A stretch of DNA of 17,532 nt. It comes from Thiotrichales bacterium. Its GTDB lineage: Bacteria > Pseudomonadota > Gammaproteobacteria > UWMA-0217. Location: NCBI GenBank assembly GCA_024763135.1, contig JANTGD010000027.1:1-17532 (forward strand), given 5' to 3'. The notes below the pieces were generated by a model. It was given only the letters and a program-made list of their open reading frames with translations. It searched no databases and was not told the origin of the DNA. A program made the translations under genes and the position numbers. Below, in pieces: positions 13,941-17,532 of the stretch. Within the stretch, counting starts at the first letter, position 1. Each line of letters begins with the position of its first letter.

Positions 13941-15844
13941 TGCCTAAGACTATTGTTGAAGATAATATCGATATCCTGGTCGCAGGTGCCGGCCTCGGCG
14001 GCACCGGTGCCGCTTTTGAAGCGCGCTACTGGGGGCAGGACAAGAACATCGTCATCGCTGAAAAAGCGAATATCGATCGTTCCGGTGCGGTTGCACAAGG
14101 CCTCTACGCGATCAACTGCTATATGGGTACCCGTTTTGGTGAAAACAATCCGGAAGATCACGTTCGCTATGCGCGGATTGACCTGATGGGCATGGTACGC
14201 GAAGACTTGCTGTTTGATATGGCCCGTCACGTTGACTCAGCCGTACACCAGTTTGAAGAGTGGGGCCTGCCGATCATGCGTGATCCCAAGTCTGGCTCCT
14301 ACCTGCGTGAAGGACGCTGGCAGATCATGATCCACGGTGAATCTTATAAGCCAATCGTAGCCGAGGCCGCGAAAAAATCAGCTGATAAGGTCTACAACCG
14401 TATTTGCGTGACCCACCTGCTGATGGATGAGGCCAAGGAAAACCGTGTCGCCGGTGCAGTCGGGTTTAACGTACGTACTGGCAACTTCCACGTATTCAAA
14501 TCAAAAGCTGTCATCGTCGGTGCTGGTGGCGCATCCAACATCTTCAAGCCGCGTTCGGTAGGTGAAGGAGCAGGTCGTGTATGGTATGCGCCCTGGTCGT
14601 CCGGTTCAGCTTATGGCCTGATGATTCAGGCAGGCGCCAAGATGACCCAGATGGAAAACCGTATCGTCTTGGCACGCTTCAAGGACGGATATGGACCGGT
14701 AGGTGCTTACTTTCTGCATTTGAAGACCTACACTCAAAACTGCTATGGCGAAGAGTACGAATCCAACTGGTTCCCTGACTTGCAGAAAATGGTCGGCAAG
14801 GCATATTTGGATCCGGAAGCGTCTCACGTTTCCCATCGCCCGATTCCTACCTGCCTGCGTAACCACGCGCTGCTCAATGAAGTTAATGCTGGCCGTGGTC
14901 CCATTCACATGGTCACCATGGAAGCTTTCCAGGATCCACATCTGGAAGAAATCGGCTGGCACAACTTCTTGGGTATGACCGTAGGTCAGGCAGTGCTCTG
15001 GGCTGCGACCGATGTTAACCCCAAGTATGAAAATCCGGAGCTCACCCTTTCCGAACCCTATGTTATGGGATCCCACGCGACCGGTTGCGGCGCATGGTGC
15101 TCTGGTCCCGAGGATATTTCTCCCGACGAGTACTTCTGGGGCTACAACCGTATGACCACTGTCGAAGGTTTGTTTGGTGCTGGTGATGCTGTGGGCGGTA
15201 CCCCGCACGCATTTTCTTCAGGATCTTTTACTGAAGGCCGGTTGGCTGCAAAAGCTGCGTGCAAGTATATCGATGACGGTAAAGCAAACGGTATCCGTGT
15301 TTCTCAGGAGCAGATCGATCGCCGTAAGGAAGAGATCTTCAAGCCGATGGAGCACTATAAAATTTACCGCAATGAAATCGTTGCGGGCTCGGTCAGCCCA
15401 AGCTATATCAACCCACGTCAGGGCCTCGATCGTCTGCAAAAGATGATGGACGAATACTGCGGTGGTGTGACAGTCAGCTACATGACCAATGAAAAACTGC
15501 TGCATATCGGTTTGAAAAAGCTGAAGACTCTGCAAGAGGACCTGGAGAAAGTCGCTGCCGAGAATATCCATGAGCTGTTGCGGGCATGGGAACTCAAGCA
15601 TCGAACCTTGGCTTCGGAAGCGGTTTTTCAGCACACCTTGTTCCGTAAAGAAACCCGCTGGCCGGGTTACTACTACCGCGGTGACGCCATGAAGGTGGAC
15701 GATGAGAACTGGCATGTATTGACCGTGTCTCGTCGTGATCCCAAGACGGGTGAATACACCATGGAGAAAGCACCTTTGTATCACCTCGTTGGCGATATCG
15801 AAGATAAAGCATTGGCCGAACTAAAGGCTAAGGAAGGCAAATAA
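13940..15844 (+). CDS. aprA: adenylylsulfate reductase alpha subunit (flavoprotein)
   Basis: This encodes the 634-aa catalytic subunit of the fumarate reductase/succinate dehydrogenase flavoprotein family. The FAD dinucleotide fold shows G16-x-G18-x-x-G21. Other FAD and active-site blocks are EKANIDRSGAVAQG, GAGGASNIF, GSHATGCGAWCSGPED (His379 is the conserved catalytic-region His) and GLFGAGDAVGG. In sulfur oxidisers the enzyme runs towards APS: sulfite plus AMP gives APS and two electrons, which leave through AprB. APS is then turned into sulfate and ATP by ATP sulfurylase, which is not encoded in this window. The AprM-linked arrangement argues for the oxidative role rather than sulfate reduction. 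The gene overlaps aprB by 1 nt, has a Shine-Dalgarno (GAAGGGG) about 10 nt upstream, and is followed by a strong terminator. Confidence 0.97.
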   Translation: MPKTIVEDNIDILVAGAGLGGTGAAFEARYWGQDKNIVIAEKANIDRSGAVAQGLYAINCYMGTRFGENNPEDHVRYARIDLMGMVREDLLFDMARHVDSAVHQFEEWGLPIMRDPKSGSYLREGRWQIMIHGESYKPIVAEAAKKSADKVYNRICVTHLLMDEAKENRVAGAVGFNVRTGNFHVFKSKAVIVGAGGASNIFKPRSVGEGAGRVWYAPWSSGSAYGLMIQAGAKMTQMENRIVLARFKDGYGPVGAYFLHLKTYTQNCYGEEYESNWFPDLQKMVGKAYLDPEASHVSHRPIPTCLRNHALLNEVNAGRGPIHMVTMEAFQDPHLEEIGWHNFLGMTVGQAVLWAATDVNPKYENPELTLSEPYVMGSHATGCGAWCSGPEDISPDEYFWGYNRMTTVEGLFGAGDAVGGTPHAFSSGSFTEGRLAAKAACKYIDDGKANGIRVSQEQIDRRKEEIFKPMEHYKIYRNEIVAGSVSPSYINPRQGLDRLQKMMDEYCGGVTVSYMTNEKLLHIGLKKLKTLQEDLEKVAAENIHELLRAWELKHRTLASEAVFQHTLFRKETRWPGYYYRGDAMKVDDENWHVLTVSRRDPKTGEYTMEKAPLYHLVGDIEDKALAELKAKEGK

Positions 15845-15861
15845 CGCGCCTGCTACAAGCG

Positions 15862-15887
15862 CCAAGGGTTGGAATAACAACCCTTGG
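15862..15887 (+). other. perfect 10-bp stem-loop downstream of aprA
   Basis: CCAAGGGTTG (15862-15871) pairs exactly with CAACCCTTGG (15878-15887) around a GAATAA loop. No T-run follows, so it is probably not a terminator by itself. It lies 11 nt before the true terminator and could block 3' exonucleases on the abundant apr mRNA. Confidence 0.7.
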
Positions 15888-15897
15888 ACAACCTGAA

Positions 15898-15928
15898 AAG
15901 ACCAACATGCGTGTTGGTCTTTTTTTTT
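15898..15928 (+). terminator. Rho-independent terminator of aprMBA
   Basis: AAGACCAACA (15898-15907) pairs exactly with TGTTGGTCTT (15912-15921) around a TGCG loop, and a run of nine T (15920-15928) follows. It ends the apr transcript 54-84 bp after the aprA stop and separates it from the next gene. Confidence 0.92.
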
Positions 15929-16053
15929 AACGCAAACGACTCCATTCGGGTCTTGTCAGTATTTCCCCCATCCCCGCACGTCGTGTATATTTCCTCTCTG
16001 ATTCACATCCAGAATATTGCGGCCACAAATTGTCATAAACTAATGAGCATTGT

Positions 16054-16404
16054 ATGAACATTATTGATAAAACCGATGAAGAGCTTAAGGAAGTCGCTTT
16101 CTCCTATTTCGATGACCTGATCAAGTATTCGAATAAGGGGCAATACGGCAATTTCGTCAAGAACTTTTCTTATGATCTTTTACTGGGACTCAACGAAGTC
16201 GAAGTGGGCAAGCAGTTTGCAAAAAGTGAACTAACACGTAACCTTGATCCTGATTATGACTTTCTCGGTTTCATACGTCGGGGCGAACATGTCACCTGCC
16301 TCTTCCGGGTACGCAGCAGCAAGAAAGAAGGTGAATGGCTGGGACGCATGGTCATTGGTTATGAGCGAGGTGAAGTCAAAATTTTTGCGGCAGCTATTTT
16401 TTAA
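16054..16404 (+). CDS. conserved-looking protein of unknown function (116 aa)
   Basis: I do not recognise this gene. The protein is soluble, without signal peptide, Cys motif or membrane segment. The N-terminal third is acidic and helical (TDEELKEVAFSYFDDLI). The rest alternates charged and hydrophobic residues (HVTCLFRVRSS, GRMVIGYERGEVKIFAAAIF), suggesting a small alpha/beta fold; an NTF2-like fold is possible but unproven. The ATG at 16054 is the first in frame and has only a weak purine stretch upstream. The stop lies 6 nt before the SlyD-like gene, which marks a two-gene operon and points to a shared task. The unit begins after the apr terminator, so it is probably transcribed separately. 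Confidence 0.8.
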   Translation: MNIIDKTDEELKEVAFSYFDDLIKYSNKGQYGNFVKNFSYDLLLGLNEVEVGKQFAKSELTRNLDPDYDFLGFIRRGEHVTCLFRVRSSKKEGEWLGRMVIGYERGEVKIFAAAIF

Positions 16405-16410
16405 AACGTT

Positions 16411-16941
16411 ATGTCTGAAACGATTCAAGAAAACAAGTTTGTCGAGTTGAACTACAAGGTACTCGACGCAAAAACCGGTCAAGTTCTATCTACCGTCGAA
16501 TTCCCGATCAGCTATGTTCATGGTGCAGATCAGGTACTTGCAACCCAGGTCACTGACCAGCTCTATGGGCGAAGCGCTGGCGACGTCATCGAAGTGCCCA
16601 TTGACGGGAATATGATTTTTGGCCCCCGCGATGAAAATCTGGTTTTCACCGATTATATTGAGAACGTACCCGAGGAATACCGGGAAGTCGGCTTGAAAAT
16701 CTTAATGGAAAACGAAAAAGGTGAGTCCAAAGCGTTCATTGTCACGCGAATGAATGATAAAACCCTGACGATCGATGGCAACAACCCACTTTGTGGACGT
16801 GACCTGATATTCAAGCTGGAAATCCTGACGGTCAGAGATGCTACCGAGGCGGAAATCGAAGCGGGGACTCGAGTCATAGACGGACCTGACGTAGAGATCG
16901 CTCCAGAGAGTATGGTGCCGATTGACAAGTTTTCAAAATAA
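16411..16941 (+). CDS. SlyD-like FKBP-type peptidyl-prolyl isomerase/chaperone, divergent
   Basis: This is a 176-aa cytoplasmic protein of the SlyD branch. An FKBP half (about 1-70 plus 125-150) is split by an insert-in-flap chaperone domain (about 71-125). Supporting blocks are ISYVHG, GRSAGD, FGPRDENLV, REVGLKI, TLTIDGNNPLCGRDLIFKLEI and VRDATEAEIEAG, each with a clear SlyD counterpart. SlyD proteins bind unfolded chains and isomerise X-Pro bonds. Here the usual active-site strip I-P-G-L-E-x-x-L reads VLATQVTDQLYG (42-53), losing the conserved Pro, Gly and Glu, so isomerase activity may be weak or absent while the chaperone domain is kept. The His/Cys-rich metal-binding tail of E. coli SlyD is missing. 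It follows the 116-aa gene by 6 nt with no clear Shine-Dalgarno, suggesting coupling. Confidence 0.85.
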   Translation: MSETIQENKFVELNYKVLDAKTGQVLSTVEFPISYVHGADQVLATQVTDQLYGRSAGDVIEVPIDGNMIFGPRDENLVFTDYIENVPEEYREVGLKILMENEKGESKAFIVTRMNDKTLTIDGNNPLCGRDLIFKLEILTVRDATEAEIEAGTRVIDGPDVEIAPESMVPIDKFSK

Positions 16942-16999
16942 CCTGAACGATTCGCAAAAACAACCGTCGGTCTGCGTCCATGCCTTTGAACCAATGAGT

Positions 17000-17018
17000 T
17001 GAACGGGAGGGCCGTTCA
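17000..17018. other. 7-bp stem-loop between convergent genes
   Basis: TGAACGG (17000-17006) pairs exactly with CCGTTCA (17012-17018) around a GAGGG loop. It sits in the 113-bp gap between the convergent SlyD-like gene and the minus-strand gene. No T-run follows on either strand, so a terminator role is doubtful. Confidence 0.4.
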
Positions 17019-17054
17019 GTGCGCTGAGTCAGTCAAAACGTTACAACAACTTGC

Positions 17055-17381
17055 TCATTTTTCAGCCTGTTGCTCGAACATTTTCTTAAAGATCCCGGGC
17101 AAAAATTCGTAAGTATAGGCATTTTCGCCACAGTGAATCAGATGATTTTCGTCTAGCCTAAACGTCAGGTATGGATGGACTTCCTTACCGTCTGCCGCCT
17201 CGATACCTGTGGTGTCATCGAGAATACTGGCAATGCTGAAAGCAATATCAGCCGTCGTATTCTCCATTTCTGCCCCTTGCAAACCGGCTTCCACCAGTTT
17301 AACCGCAATGGCCTGTGAAATCTCCTTCATCAGTGCTATCTGGCACTGTTCAAATCCATCGGTATCCTGTACGAGTTTCAT
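17055..17381 (-). CDS. conserved-looking protein of unknown function (108 aa)
   Basis: I do not recognise this gene. The protein is acidic and soluble, without signal peptide or membrane segment. An N-terminal helical half (about 1-60: FEQCQIALMKEISQAIAVKL and onwards to ADIAFSIASILDD) precedes a half that looks like beta strands (VHPYLTFRL, HLIHCGENAYTYEFL) and a short helical tail (KKMFEQQ). It converges on the SlyD-like gene and is not in its operon. No strong Shine-Dalgarno is visible upstream of the ATG at 17381. The following 151 bp to the window edge hold no gene that I can see. Codon-level coherence and globular composition support a real gene. Confidence 0.75.
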   Translation of the reverse strand: MKLVQDTDGFEQCQIALMKEISQAIAVKLVEAGLQGAEMENTTADIAFSIASILDDTTGIEAADGKEVHPYLTFRLDENHLIHCGENAYTYEFLPGIFKKMFEQQAEK

Positions 17382-17532
17382 GTATTTTTTACGTGGCTAT
17401 GTAGAAAAAAGTGATGTCACTAATATAGCAAAGAGTCAACCTAGATTCCGCAGTTGGGCGCGAAAAAGACGCGTAAGCAATTGGTGTGCCTGGTGAATCA
17501 GAAAAACTCGTGGTCACCTTATTGGTGATGAG

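Overview
The window carries two conserved gene blocks separated by a gene-poor, repeat-bearing stretch that holds only tadA. The organism is most likely a sulfur-oxidising Gamma- or Betaproteobacterium. The main reason is an aprMBA operon, in which the small membrane protein AprM, rather than QmoABC, accompanies adenylylsulfate reductase; that arrangement is known from Allochromatium/Thiobacillus-type sulfur oxidisers. The cellulose genes follow the proteobacterial bcsA-B-Z-C order. Species and genus cannot be fixed from the sequence alone.

Region 1 (about 260-10089, all +) is a compact cellulose-secretion operon. A good sigma70-like promoter (262-290) is followed by a small unrecognised gene with a strong Shine-Dalgarno (375-647). 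Its stop overlaps the start of a fused bcsA-bcsB gene (644-5074, 1476 aa). Then come bcsZ (endoglucanase, 5067-6269), bcsC (periplasmic TPR plus outer-membrane barrel, 6227-9808) and a second small unrecognised gene for an exported protein (9808-10089). All five reading frames overlap their neighbours, so they are probably translated in a coupled way. BcsA polymerises glucan and moves it through the inner membrane, BcsB guides it in the periplasm, BcsZ trims it and BcsC exports it. The two small genes at the ends are candidates for lineage-specific accessory factors.

Region 2 (10090-12594) has one recognisable gene, tadA (10862-11344, minus). Around it lie a 158-bp MITE-like element with 12-bp terminal inverted repeats and a 4-bp target duplication, a 141-bp inverted-repeat element, related diverged repeats on both sides of tadA, several palindromes, and a run of small hairpins about 140-210 bp before aprM. 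This looks like an old insertion landing zone plus the control region of the apr operon.

Region 3 (12595-15928, +) is aprM-aprB-aprA, the reverse-acting dissimilatory APS reductase that oxidises sulfite plus AMP to APS. It closes with two tandem perfect 10-bp hairpins, the second a textbook Rho-independent terminator. No sat or qmo genes are in the window.

Region 4 (16054-17381) holds a two-gene unit, an unrecognised 116-aa protein and a SlyD-like FKBP whose usual active-site segment is altered. It converges with an unrecognised 108-aa gene on the minus strand. The first 97 bases may be the 3' end of another gene.
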